Positions 21,138-32,280 are shown, numbered from the stretch's first letter. The stretch is 64,000 nt of DNA from Anastatus disparis (GCA_017163975.1 JAFFSR010000017.1:434001-498000); one strand, 5' to 3'. Numbers and translations are program-made. The notes: a model not told the origin generated them from the letters alone.

Positions 21138-23805
21138 TTAATCAATTACTGTTACTTCAATGGAGTCTACTGAACTAGAAAATAATTTGCATTTTACTTT
21201 GCTATTTACTATTGGAATAATAAAATGTTGCTTTTGTAAGTTTTTCACCCTGTTTCTATTTTTAAAACGATTCTGCGGTTTTTTAAAATTTTTATTGTAA
21301 TCTGATTCTGGCGAGTAAGCAAAATCAACATTTGTATAGTTTCCTTTATTTTTCAACCACTCGTACAATGTAACTGCATCCAAAATTTGTTGCGTTGCTG
21401 GAAGTGTGAGACTTGCTTTAGCTGCAGCTCTTTTAACAGAACCACCTACTCCGTCACATGCACCTTTACCATGTGCAGTTGGAAAAAATTGCCACTCTGC
21501 AGATATCCCAAAATCATCACTATGATAATAAATATTTAAAATGTTTTTAAAATTCTTAAACTGCTGAGGGGCTCCGTCAGTAAAATAGTAAATATTTTTC
21601 AATCCTTTGAAATTTTCTTTTAAATATAGAATTAGTAGTTGCTGATAAGTATAAACTGCTACAGTATCGTGACTGAAATTATTTGAAATTACTACAAATG
21701 CTTTGCCTGATAATTGAGTATGTTCCACATAATAAATATATTTAACAAATACTGTCGCCTGGTCGTTATTCCAGTGAAACCCAGGTGGAGCGTTTTGAGC
21801 AACAAAAGCATAATTCTCTGAAAAATCTAGGCATACCATAATATCATCCTTTTTCAATTCATTTTTTAATTTTTTAAAATATTCAGATTGTGCTATTGAA
21901 ATAAGAGCATGTGGCTGTAAAGCTTTAATTTCATCACAAAATGATGGAATGAAATCATTTACGTCCTCTACAATATTTTTCAAAATGGCTCTAGGAGTCA
22001 ACACCCATTGTGCATAGATAACTTCTTCGATTTCTTTTTCATCGAAAATCATGGTCAAGTAAGACTCTAAGCGTTGAACACCAGGACATTTGTCGTAGTC
22101 ACCAAAATAACATTTGTATGCCATCGATATTTTATTTTTATTACAAATGATAAATTGCAAAATATCTTTATATGTCTTAAACTGGTGAGAATAGCCTCCT
22201 GTCATTTTTTCTAAATTACAACCTACAAAAGTGTTTTTTTTCTTTTAATTAATATTATAAAAATTTATCCGAGTAAAAAATGTTGAAAATAAATTGAAAA
22301 TACCTGATATCATCAACTTGACATTTTGATGAATTGAACAAACACATACAGAATGTGTACCACTGCTACCAGCTAATACACAACATTTAGGTTTCAATTT
22401 GGCAAATGTAGAAAATCCTATTGGGATATCAGATGAAAATTGATTACAAAATAATCTGTACAACTCTTTCAATGTACAAAGCAAAAGACGTTTTTGATCA
22501 TAAACAATGTTGCCCTCCTCATCCTTGTACTTAACACAGTCTTTTTTTCCAGGTAATATATACACTGAAAAATAAATGGTGATGTAGCTGAACTACCGGT
22601 AGTCGAACCACGCTCTCTTAAGTTCGTATGCACGGAGTCTCGCTGCAAGAGAACAGTAGCGCCTCTGTGGCAAAAGAGCTTCACTTCACATCGGAGAGAC
22701 GCGAGTGGGAACTGAGAAGCCCCGCAAAAAGAACGGTTAGCTTCTTCTGTGGGGCATCACACTCACCACCAGAGAAAAGATTTGCATGCTTACTGTTTGG
22801 TAAAGCAGAAGTACTTCGTGGGACTCGTAGTTCACCACTTTCTTTTCAGTGTAGGTATTTTGTTCACTTGTATAAAAATTTATTACATTTTGATTAGTTG
22901 TTTCAGAAACAAGATTTCCTAAAATTATTTTTAATTGATATTAATTTTTACCAGGATAATATTCAACCAATTATATTTTATTTTAATAATTATTGCCAAA
23001 ATTTAATTGTACTTCATTTATATAACAAATTGAAATGTTCTATTAAATTTATTTAAATTATGTTTCATTTTTTCACCTATTATTTTTTTATGAATATTTT
23101 TAATTAACTTTTTTTATAGATGGTTTTGCTAGAAGACCTGCTTCAGTTTGCAATTTTTTTGACATGTTAATAAAATAATTTGTAGTACCAAAATGTTTTT
23201 TTATTTCATCATATGACCAAGTTAATGGTAGCAGGGTCAGTATTTGGACTTTTTCTATTTTATGTGTATATTTATGTGTATCTATTTCATGTGTATCTGT
23301 ACTGTGGCATTTCATCTTTAAATTCTCTAATAAATCTACAAACATTTTAAAATCTTTTACAGAAACCTCTACTTTATCTTTGTTGTCATGTAAAAGTTGT
23401 TCTACAAGCATTGGAATATCTGATGTATCTTCTGGTGATTCTGTATTTTGGGTGCTATCTATAGAACAATTAAAAGATATAAAGAAGTATTTGAATAAAA
23501 ATATTAAAATTGTAAAAATATTTTACATAAAGAACATTACATGGTGATGTTTCAGTTGAAACGCAGACAGTATACATTTTTATCCTACATTTATAACAAA
23601 TTCTATCATCAGGTGCTAATGGAGGTTCACAAGAAAATTTTTTAGTGAATTTCTTTAATACTTGTTCTGATATTTTACGCAATGACTTTGCTAAACAAAT
23701 CTCTTCACTGGCGAATGGCTTTCTGCATCTATTATAAGCTATACGTCTTTTCTTTTTTACATGGACGATTTCGGTATTGTCAAGTGACATTTCCTCGCTC
23801 GACAT
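21138..23805 (-). CDS. DNA-transposon transposase, four visible exons
   Basis: Exon 1 23541-23805 (ATG 23805; C..C motif RICYKCRIK, basic KKKRR). Exon 2 is about 23109-23458, phase compatible with exon 1; it has the pattern LLPLTWSYDEIKKHFG seen in helix-turn-helix-like regions. Exon 3 22304-22565 (LPGKKDCV, LLLCTLKELY, CCVLAGSSGTHSVCVCSIHQ). Exon 4 21138-22222 after an 81-bp intron with consensus borders. Exon 4 holds the catalytic core: MVCLDFSENYAF (Asp), IYYFTDGAPQQFKN (Asp) and HGKGACDGVGG (acidic). This family is common in arthropod transposons; I suspect a Sola-like group but cannot confirm it. Exon 2 and exon 3 phases do not match, and a GC-rich block lies between them, so an exon may be lost. 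Confidence 0.8.
22566..22930. other. GC-rich block inside the transposase intron
   Basis: Between transposase exons 2 and 3 lies ~300 bp with far higher GC content than its surroundings, open in several frames but without a recognisable product. It may be an inserted sequence that replaced an exon. GGTTCGACTACC on the minus strand near 22600-22611 resembles a pol III B box, too weak alone to call a SINE. Confidence 0.4.
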
Positions 23806-24029
23806 TGTTATGTAACCAATAATTAATATCAATTATAAAGAAGTGAATAAACGAAGTCAAATATCAGACAGATCTACATTAATTTCATTAACACGAGTAT
23901 TTGTAAGATATGTAATATTTGACTATTTATAAAATTAAAAAGAATGCTCACTTAATTTTTAAATTAAAAAAGCATAAATAAAATATTGATGATTACATTA
24001 ACTTATATGAATTTAATTAAAAAAATAAT

Positions 24030-24295
24030 ACCGTTAATACTGTTTATATAAAAACTGTTTACAAACATTTATTTTAAATGATAACGGCGCGACCATACCT
24101 ACCAGTCTTAAAACTCCCGTGGGCTCGAATTTGTAATCAACATTCAGTAATCGAACAGCATTATAACTTACTCTCTTATAAGAGAAATAAAAACAAAATG
24201 ATGTTTAATAACTGAGTATCAACTTGTATGCACCGTTATCATTTAAAATATACGTTTGTAAACAGTTTTCATATAATAGTATTAACAGGGGCCTA
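24030..24295. mobile_element. Inverted-repeat element (putative MITE)
   Basis: CCGTTAATACTGTTTATATA at the left is the complement, with a few changes, of the right end TATAATAGTATTAACAGG. The arms run ~57 bp through AACTGTTTACAAAC and TTTAAATGATAACGG. No clear target duplication was found. Confidence 0.6.
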
Positions 24296-24893
24296 AGGCT
24301 CGAATTTATAGTCGACACTCAACACTCAGCACTCCGATCTCAACCCTCAGATCTCAAACTTTCCTTGTTCCGTGTTCCCTATAAAACATGCCTGCATGTA
24401 TAGGAAATATAAAACAAGGGAAGTTTGAGATCTGAGGGTTGATATCTGAGTGCTGAGTGTTAAGAGCATGACGAAGCTGTCCGCCTTCTAATAATATTTC
24501 CAATCCTAACTTATGAATAAACGACGCGTTTAATCGAGTTTTTTTACTACAAAGAAAAAATTTGTAAGATTAAACTCTAGTGCGGACAACCCAAGAAATC
24601 CACCAAAATATTATACATACAAAGTTATAATAAAAACTTTCAATGTATCGTATTCTAAGGTTAGGTTTGTCGAGTTTAATATCTAATTTCCAATCGAAGC
24701 TCATAAAAAAATAACAAGTCCAAATGATTTTTTATTTTAACAAAAATTATTGTACTAATATAGCTTTAGTGCGGACAAGTCATTATATTTGTTTAATTTA
24801 TGAATTTAAAAAGATATTGATAAAATAAAAAAAGCAAAACTCAATTGCTGCAGCTCCGACATGCCGTTAAGTGTCGACTATAAATTCGAACCT
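24296..24893. mobile_element. Palindromic element carrying a TTAA MITE in its right arm
   Basis: The left arm has AAGGCTCGAATTTATAGTCG, ACACTCAACACTCAGCACTC and AACCCTCAGATCTCAAACTT. The right arm repeats these in complement, but 403 bp are inserted between GCTGAGTG and GTGTCGACTA. The symmetry of the arms proves the insertion. Confidence 0.75.
24460..24870. mobile_element. TTAA-flanked MITE, copy B
   Basis: TTAA at 24460-24463 and 24867-24870; ends GAGCATGACGAAGCTG and its imperfect complement CAGCTCCGACATGCCG. Same family and orientation as copy A, without the nested palindrome. The host palindrome shows the pre-insertion site (TTGA/TTAA), confirming a 4-bp duplication. Confidence 0.8.
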
Positions 24894-25537
24894 TATTCTA
24901 AAACTTTTCTTCTCGAGCAATAGGTTCGTGTGTAAGTGGAACTGTATACTCATTAGAAGGAAAAAGAATACTATGAGACCCTTTGTCTATCTGTTTGTAA
25001 TTACACTTGCGCATATGAAAGTAAAAAGAGATAGAGAAAGATCCCATTGCATTCTTTCTCTTTCTAACTAGTATACGGTTTTTTACTTAATATTTATTAT
25101 ATTGACAACAAATTTCTGTTAGTAATTGTGGATTATGTAAAATCCCTGTTATTAACAGCCTGCTTTTTAATCTTGGTATTCGTTATTTACATCAATAATG
25201 TATAAAAAAATTCTCAAAATAAATATAATATGTAAATAAAAAATAACAGCCAATCATCGTTTATTGTAAATATGTCTTTGTAAGTATTGCTTGTTATTTT
25301 TAATTTAAAATAATACAGTATCCAATAATTAAGTAATTATACTAATATAAATTTTCTCAGATATACTTTAAATCACCTAAAATGTTAAGAGAAGACTTAT
25401 TTATAAGTTATTTTCAGGAAAATTATACATATTGACATAACTGTAAGTCATTTGAAGCGGGTTCTGGGAGTTTAAAAAAAACATAAAAAAAGGAAGTAAC
25501 ATAGAAAAAATTCGTGCAGCTATTACTAATGAAGTGG
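24894..25537. other. Transposon interior, no gene seen
   Basis: AT-rich sequence with short chance frames only. It corresponds to the interior of the 10.9-kb transposon between its insertions and the right arm. Confidence 0.4.
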
Positions 25538-27581
25538 ATGGAAGTAGTTCCTGTATTGGATATTAGACTATGAAGACGATGAGTCAGATAAGTTTTTATT
25601 TTATTTCATGTTCACAAATTGAAAAAGATTTCTTTAAATAATAAAACTGATGCTTTGTAATAATTTTTTTTTCAATCACAGGTAATAATTAGTATAAGTC
25701 CAGGGTGAACGAGCATTCTTTTTATAACAACGCAGGTGAATAATATTATAATATGGATATATATATAACAGGTAAATTATAATATTCTTTTATAGATTCA
25801 GTGTATAACACACACTGACTTAAATTCCATTCAATGAGATTCTTTAAGATTAAAGTATCTATACTGATGTATATTATTAAGTTTAGTTTCAGAAAATCAT
25901 TAATTCTAATCCTTGTTATATTTTTTAAATGTGTTTTATTATTTTTATATTAGTAACAAACAAAATTCTATGAAAATTGATTATCATAATTTACATTTTC
26001 AGACAATTTGTCATTTAATCTTATGATTTGATAGCAATAATTAAATGTAATCGTGTATAGAAACTTGGAATTAATTTGAATAAATATTTACAATTAACAT
26101 ATAATAGAGATTGATATATATTATTATTTAAATTAATTTTTCTTATTGTCAGTGATATATAACTGAACTCGTGTCTCTTTGTATCTCACCAGAAGGGGCT
26201 ACGAGCTTTGGGTCTCAGATCTGGCTGGAACTTTATGATAAGTTTTAGTTTCCAAGTTAGAGCAGATGACTTATTTCATATTTTTTAAAATTTTCAACAA
26301 ACCCTTGAACAAAAATTCTTCACTTTGATACTAAAAAGTCTTTACATGTAATTTATTTTCTTGCTTTTCTTTTTATACCTGAAATTAACATAATTTATTA
26401 ATAAAAGAACAGATTCAATATTATGCAAAATTTTTAAACAAGAAAGTTTAATAAAATTGTCGAGTTATCTGACAGTTTACTTTCTAGACAAATTATTAAA
26501 TAACTTTACAAATATGACACAATGATTTATATGATAACTTACATGATTTTTACATGATGATTCTGTTGGCAAATTTTTTACAATAATTTGCCAACAAATA
26601 ATGTAAAAATCATAAGTGATGTGTTCTAACTTAGAAACTACTCAGCGTTAGACTCTGAGGCTATAGTTTTCCTTTAGTTATATCAAACCAAAACTTATCA
26701 TAAAGTTCCAGCAGGATCTGAGACCCAAAGCTTGTAGCCTCTCTTGGTCAGTTCGTTGAAGATCAGTATAGTGCAATTTTGAAATCAATATCACAGTGGA
26801 TGAAATCAGTTGGACTTGAATTACCTAATAATCAACAAGATTCTCATGAATTAACACAAAAAGTTCTGACATATAGGTAGAACTGCATTTTTAGTTTTTG
26901 ATCGTGTAACTGATACATCTTAGAAAAAAGTTATAGGCATATATCAAAGGTTTGTTCCACTCTGAACCATTCAGGAGATATTTTTCCATATTTTTAAATA
27001 TTTGTTAAGTTTACAACTATTTCTATGAATGCTTACAAAGGGATATCTGCAACAGATAAGTGCAAGTTGACATTTAAATGAGTAACTGTAGCTAAAAATC
27101 ACATTTTTCATGATTTTTAGTTGGATTTGCATTGTTTAAAAAAAAAACAAGAAGCCGCACCACTCTGAAATTTTTACGGTATATTTGTATATGTATAACC
27201 TACTCCGATGATCTTCCCTGACCAGATATCTTGGTTCGAAAACCCAAAACTTGTATTTCAATGATTTAAATAGTTTTAGCTCAGCGGATAGCTACATTAG
27301 CACATTGGAATAACTTTTTTCTGAAAATCTAGAATACATTAAAGAAAAAAGTTTCCTGGTAATGTATTCCTTAAATGCAACCCAAATGAGTGATTTAAGC
27401 CTGAAAATAGTCAAAAATGTCAAAAATATGATTTTAGCCCAACTTTGAAGCTTCGTAGCTCTAAAACTAGTCCCTAAAAATATCTAAAAAAATTCTGAGT
27501 GGTCCAGAATACAAAAAAGAAGCATTTTACAAATTTTTAGCGAAAAAAAATTTTTTGTCCACTAATTTCACAGAGAATGGG

Positions 27582-27583
<2 letters not shown>
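25538..27583 (-). repeat. Right terminal inverted repeat arm
   Basis: Reverse complement of the left arm, running inward from AATGGGCG at 27583 to AGTAGTTCCTGTAT near 25538. It lacks the 1.1-kb palindrome of the left arm and so preserves the empty site near 26662. Confidence 0.85.
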
Positions 27584-27631
<48 letters not shown>

Positions 27632-27995
27632 TATAATTGAAATAAATAAAAATTTGAACTATCTTTTTTAATATTAGTATTTATTTGAAAATTGAAAATT
27701 CCAAATGAAATCTTATAAAGGATATATAGTTTCATGATCCAAAAATGAAATTATAAATCGTTATCTTCGAATATAAACTACCCAAACAAATGTGCTGGGT
27801 CGAAAATAATATTTAAAACTCAATACAAATATATAAATTTCAACGATTAGATGAAGTAAATAACGAATTATTAATTTGTTAAATAATAATGAAATACTAT
27901 CAAAATTAATAATTGATTGTAAATTTCTATAAAAATAATTCAAAAGATACAAGAATATTTTGACCTTTCTCATAAATCTGATTAGATCGGAGTGC

Positions 27996-28370
27996 TCAAA
28001 TTAATCTGTTTTTAAAAGAGAAGCAATTTAATTTGAAAAGGATTTTATACTTATATCGATACTTGTTGTATTCATTCATTAGTTCCTGCAGTACATAGGC
28101 ATCTTCCAGTTTTCTTGATTTCACATATTCAGCAGCTGTTGATACAGCAAGTTCGTTTTTTTTTAAAAATCTATTATACAATCGCCCAATCATATGTAAC
28201 GACACGGATGATAAAAAAAAATTTAATTGCTGTTTTAGATAGAAACATATCATACGATGAACTTTTCTACGCCACGTTAAATTACACACTCTTCGTACAG
28301 TGTAACACGATTACACATAACTTAAATATTTACCAATTCGTAAAATGATCACACGAAAATTGTCTTCCAT
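27996..28370 (-). CDS. Putative 5' exon(s) of a minus-strand gene, unknown
   Basis: Downstream (minus strand) of a strong TATA box is an ATG at 28370 followed by a short open stretch and a donor-like GGTAAAT (GT at 28332-28333). Further on is a helical, uninterrupted stretch (FFLSSVSLHMIGRLYNRF, AAEYVKSRKLEDAYVLQELM) with donor-like GTATAA at 28045-28050. It is not recognised. It could be an early exon of the acidic-protein gene at 14.5-15.9 kb, with the 10.9-kb transposon in the intron, but the donor phase does not fit the acceptor at 15918, so this is unproven. Confidence 0.35.
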
Positions 28371-28478
28371 AATATTTCTCATGATTTCGCAATAAAAAAT
28401 CACTAGATAATCAAAATTTCAGCTTCTATTCGCTATCGTGGCAGAGAACTATATGAGAAAAAATAGTTTCACGCATAT

Positions 28479-28487
28479 CTTTATATA
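28479..28487 (-). promoter_or_regulatory. TATA box
   Basis: TATATAAAG on the minus strand in the context GGCTATATAAAGATATGCG, about 110 bases upstream of the ATG at 28370. It is the cleanest TATA box outside the LTRs. Confidence 0.55.
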
Positions 28488-28490
28488 GCC

Positions 28491-29140
28491 TTTTATTTCT
28501 CATAGAGAAAAAATTGTAGCAAATATCGGTTAACAGAAAAATAGGGAAACACTATTATGTGTATCAAGACGGCCAGCATGCAAGCTGCAAGAAAAATTTT
28601 AATTAAAATGATACGTGAACCAAAAAAGGAAAATAATATTATACCCGTAAAGACGGTATGCATACAAGCTGCAAGAAAAGTTTTCTCTCTCTTTTACACC
28701 TTGCAAGCGGTATGCTTATCAGTGAAAATACCGTACAATAGCTTGAACACTATTTAATGTTTACAGATAATTTTACGTGAAATCCACCCCTCTATTTCTA
28801 CAAATGCGAAAACATAGGTTTAAAAAAGAGAGAGAAAGAATATCTGATAATACACAATATCAACATACCAGGTGTTAAAAATGTTTTCGGATACTTACAA
28901 GATGTACATACTTATCGCCTCCCTTAAATATCTAACAGAGCATATGTTTTTCCCTAATTTCTTCTTCTTCTATCTTTATAATCATAGATAATTTTAATGG
29001 AAAAAATACCCAACACTGAGTTTTCTTCGCAAGATCAATATTCAAAGTTTTTTAGTTTGATTTTCGAAACTTATTGAGAAAGATATACTTTTTCTTAGCT
29101 TTTTTTAAATTTCAACGAAAAATATTTTTTTAAAACAAAA
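28491..29140. other. Intergenic region between divergent small genes
   Basis: No convincing gene. A direct repeat with the core AAGCTGCAAGAAAA, preceded by AAGACGG and TGCA, occurs near 28570 and 28650. A short plus-strand frame across it (28557-28757) repeats an AARK motif but has no other support. Confidence 0.35.
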
Positions 29141-29503
29141 ATGAAAAAGAATAATCAAGTCAACGAAATGTCGTGGTTTGATGATATGGTTAAAGAGGCA
29201 TTGGAAAAAGCAATATCACCGAATATTGCTGAATCGATAAGTGCTGTATACCAAAATTTAAATAACGAACAAGAAAACAACGATTCGGAATGGCTGGAAA
29301 CTTTTGTTCTTCCAGAAAATGCAGAAGAAGATATTACTATGGATTTCATTAATCAATCAACGAATAGTGTTATTTCTGAAAGTGCTGGTGAAGAAGAAGA
29401 GAGAACGAAAGAAGAACGCGTTCGGAACATTGTGGCTTTTATAACAAGTGACTTGTGTGACAGTGATTGTGACAAAAAAAATATTAATAGTCAAGAAGAA
29501 TAA
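29141..29503 (+). CDS. Small acidic protein, unknown (120 aa)
   Basis: ATG at 29141 and TAA at 29501-29503. It is acidic, with a helical start (MSWFDDMVKEALEKAI), a middle of LETFVLPENAEEDIT and an end of KEERVRNIVAFITSDLCDSD. I do not recognise it. A diverged second copy of the same architecture follows at 29510-30090: WYDAIF resembles WFDDMV, and ERVRNFAKV resembles ERVRNIVAF. This suggests tandem duplication of a small gene. The strand is opposite to the Polinton genes. Confidence 0.45.
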   Translation: MKKNNQVNEMSWFDDMVKEALEKAISPNIAESISAVYQNLNNEQENNDSEWLETFVLPENAEEDITMDFINQSTNSVISESAGEEEERTKEERVRNIVAFITSDLCDSDCDKKNINSQEE

Positions 29504-29509
29504 AACAAT

Positions 29510-30090
29510 CATGTGGTATGATGCAATTTTTGAAAGAAGTTCGGGAATGCAGGAAATACAGAATATAGAAGATGTTATAGATATCGTGGATAATAGTGTT
29601 AATAACGAGATGTTATATATATCGAGGATAATAGTGTTAATAACGACGCTGAGGAAGTTAAAGTTATATTTGAAGAAAAAGTGGAGAAAAAAAAACAGCT
29701 GAAATAGATGAAAGAGTAAGAAACTTCGCGAAAGTGAGGGAAACAGCATTTCTCGAGCCTATGGAGAAATTAAAAAAATTGACAGATTTGAGAATCATTA
29801 TAAGCCAGTGCAAAGAGGAGCTTGATTTTCTGGCTAACAGAGTCGCCCAACTACGGTGCATTGAGGATAAACGCATAATTTATCATTGGGCCCAAGAAAT
29901 TATACACGCAAACGCGCTGATAATAACAACGCAACCATTCAGTCTGATGGGGGAAGAATTCTTTAATAGCCTAACCCCAGTAGCGAGGCCTCAGAAGGAT
30001 ACAAATTTGGAACATCTAGAAATCACAAGAAAAACCGTGCAGGGTATGCTGCTGGACATTTCATACCTGCAGGCGAAAATAATAGCATAG
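29510..30090 (+). pseudogene. Diverged duplicate of the preceding small gene, frameshifted
   Basis: Homology-like reading starts at MWYDAIFERSSGM (29510), passes a short duplicated segment with GATAATAGTGTTAATAACGA twice (about 29588 and 29624), and shifts frame there and again in an A9 run near 29686-29694. It then continues open from 29695 as ERVRNF ... LEPMEKLKKLTDLRIIISQC to TAG at 30088-30090. The C-terminal 118 codons (ATG 29734) are the best preserved part and look like a helical domain. No function is assigned. Confidence 0.4.
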
Positions 30091-30322
30091 TAAGTATCAA
30101 TATTATTATTTAAAAAAAATTTTTTTTCTACCCATTTTTTTTTTTAAATTGTAAAAAGCTTAATTTTTTAAATAAATTTTTTTAAATTATTAGTAATTAA
30201 AAAATGTGTAAATTCATGTATAGATTTTTTTCTATTTTTAAAATTTTTTTAAATTATTTGAAAAATTTTATTGAAAATTATTACTTTTTAATTCAATGTA
30301 TCCATAATTTTCAATTTTTTCA

Positions 30323-30592
30323 GTGCCCAAATCCATACGCCTCTATACTCTGATGCATACAGCGCTAAGAAAAAATACAGTAAATTATATATGGCGCTAT
30401 AAAGCTGCACAAAATTCGGCGAAGGTTCGTGTCACGTACGAGAGCGACGGAGAGCTGACTAAATACCCATACGGAGGGGAAGAGTTCTTAGATGTAATCT
30501 CAAAAGAAGAATTTGATACAATTATAAATCAAGAGCCTCAGCGCTTATTATTATATAACAGAAGACGGCTACTCATGTATACGAAGGTATAG
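30323..30592 (+). CDS. Small basic protein or 3' exon, unknown (about 89 aa)
   Basis: Open to TAG at 30590-30592. It contains YIWRYKAAQNSAKVRVTYES, KYPYGGEEFLDVI and RLLLYNRRRLL. The 5' limit is preceded by TTTTTTCAG (30314-30322), a good splice acceptor, so it may be the 3' exon of the gene at 29734-30090. The intervening 230 bp are T-rich, as in insect introns. Unrecognised. Confidence 0.4.
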   Translation: MPKSIRLYTLMHTALRKNTVNYIWRYKAAQNSAKVRVTYESDGELTKYPYGGEEFLDVISKEEFDTIINQEPQRLLLYNRRRLLMYTKV

Positions 30593-30980
30593 AATAAAAA
30601 ATATAAACGTATTTAATTTGTTAATTTTTCATTTATTAACCTTATTTATCCACCTATCCCTTAAAAATTTGTATTGTATACTTTTTAATTAAAAGAAAAA
30701 TCAAATTTAAAATTATATTTTAAAAATTAATTAATAATAATATTTTAATAAGATATTAATTTTTATATTCTTATAATTAATTTTTTCATACATATTTTTT
30801 AAATTTTAAATAATTTTTTTAAACTTTTTGAAATAGATATTATTATTATTATAAAATATACAATTTTATTCATTTAACATTTTAAATTTTCATAAAGTTT
30901 TTATATTTAAAGTTAGTAAACATATTATTTTAATTATATTTTAAATTAAGTATGTATAAAGATTACTTTTTAATCACCGT
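30593..30980. other. AT-rich spacer, nothing seen
   Basis: Extremely AT-rich, without gene, long repeat or hairpin that I could identify. Confidence 0.5.
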
Positions 30981-31262
30981 AGATATTAGAGGGGAGGGGT
31001 AAGAGAATTATTTTCAGACTATACAGCCCTGTGTACAACACCCCAAGCAGAGAGGTAGGGGAAGACGGAGAGGACCCACCATGGACACTATAACAGCCCC
31101 AGACTGGGGGAAGGGGAAATGTCACACTATACCATTACATGTACGCTATAACATCCCTAGACATGAAGGGGGAGACAGGAGGGGAGGGGGGGAGGTATAG
31201 CGAGACGAGGGGAGGGGGTGTCTCGCTATACCACCCCATATACTACTAAGTTAATCTTTTTT
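30981..31262. promoter_or_regulatory. G-rich block with hairpin and repeated CTATA-CCC motif
   Basis: An island of G-rich, strand-biased DNA. It has a perfect 13-bp stem, GGTATAGCGAGAC at 31194-31206 and GTCTCGCTATACC at 31220-31232, with a G-rich loop. A motif like CTATA(A)CA-CCC recurs about four times (near 31020, 31090, 31140, 31225). Runs of four or more G between 31167 and 31193 could form a G-quadruplex. It could be a promoter, origin or terminus of the Polinton-related unit; the role is unknown. Confidence 0.45.
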
Positions 31263-31410
31263 CTACTATGAGATACAAAACACGCCGACTTCGAGTGAGC
31301 ACAGATAAAAAAATTAGTTGATAAGACTACTTGAAAATTTGCAGAAATTTTTTTCTAGGTATAAATTAATTTTCATCAAAATTTTGAAGAGTTCTTTAAA
31401 CTTTTAATTT

Positions 31411-31727
31411 TTATGAACAACAAACTATAGCTGACATATGAGACTCCTTAACACAGTTATTGGGTCTAATGCAATGCAAAGAAATTAGTAATAGTATACT
31501 AGACAGCAAAACTCCTGTAATTTTATGTCTAGTAGTTAATAAAAAGATTACTAAAATACTTTCTGCTACTGTAAGCGGAGCTCCAGGATACAGTGGATCA
31601 TTAGCATTTTTAAATGGTAACTCATCATCGGAATTATTGTCTTCACCTTTGCTTTTTGTTACCAATGTTTCTTCTGATGATATATCCGATTCATTTTGTG
31701 ATTCATTTTCCGACGAATTTCCTTAAT
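31411..31727 (-). pseudogene. Fragment of a transposon-associated protein
   Basis: An open minus-strand frame with an acidic Ser/Glu/Asn-rich start (NSSENESQNESDISSEE), then NDPLYPGAPLTVAESILVIF, LLTTRHKITG and LISLHCIRPNNC. The LYPG-x-P-x-TV ... RHKLTG ... pattern occurs near the N-terminus of uncharacterised arthropod proteins linked to DNA transposons (from memory; family not certain). An in-frame stop lies just upstream and the downstream part is missing. A TTAA element begins at 31741. Confidence 0.45.
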
Positions 31728-31740
31728 TTTCAGATGCTCC

Positions 31741-32280
31741 TTAAGAGGCGGTCGGAACCATTCGCCGCTTGGTGGCGCTGCGGTCAGGTGAGAGAAAAAT
31801 ATAAAATATTTTTTATACAGCAATTTAAAATTTACTGAAACAATAATATACTTTTAATCTTGTCATTTCCTCTAGCCATATATATGTAGAATAATTATTA
31901 ATATTAATCTTGTTTGAAAAGTCTAAAATATTGTTATAAAGCGAAAAATGCGGCGCGAGGTAGAGTCGACGTAAACATTAGCATACATCATTCTTTAGTA
32001 TTGCTCTCTCTGTTGCACTAAGGGAAGGTGCACGCATGTTTACATCGGTCCTACGTTGCATCGCATTTTTCGCTTTAGAACAATATTTTAGACTTTTCAA
32101 ACAAGATAAGTATTAATAATTATTCTACATATAGATGGCTAGAGGAAATGACAACATTAAAAGTATATTGTCGTCTCAGAAAATTGTAAATAGCTGGATA
32201 AAAAATATTTAATAGATTTCTCTCACCTGACCGCAGCGCCACCCTATATGTAGCGGCGAATAGACCCGACCGCCTCTTAA
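31741..32280. mobile_element. TTAA-flanked inverted-repeat element 1
   Basis: TTAA then GAGGCGGTCGG at the left; CCGACCGCCTC then TTAA at the right. The arms extend ~60 bp (GGCGCTGCGGTCAGGTGAGA) and, less well, through the whole 540 bp. Non-coding. Confidence 0.85.

Larger units (their letters stand above)
16677..27583 (-). mobile_element. 10.9-kb DNA transposon with multi-kilobase terminal inverted repeats
   Basis: The left end begins CGCCCATTCTATGTGAAATT and the right end finishes AATTTCACAGAGAATGGGCG; both abut (TA)n, so the target duplication is hidden (ATAT fits). The left arm runs to about 20031, and its complement occupies about 25538-27583, roughly 95 percent identical where I compared them. 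The difference in arm length is mainly a 1.1-kb palindrome inserted in the left arm. The interior carries a spliced DDD/E transposase gene on the minus strand and several smaller insertions. The transposase may once have been functional for this element; inserted sequence and exon-phase problems suggest it no longer is. Confidence 0.85.

Noticed and set aside
22600..22640. tRNA-like B box GGTTCGACTACC
   Set aside because: No matching A box or cloverleaf could be drawn.
22628..22897. 89-codon plus-strand frame in the GC-rich block
   Set aside because: No recognisable domain, competing frames on both strands, and it lies in an intron of the transposase.
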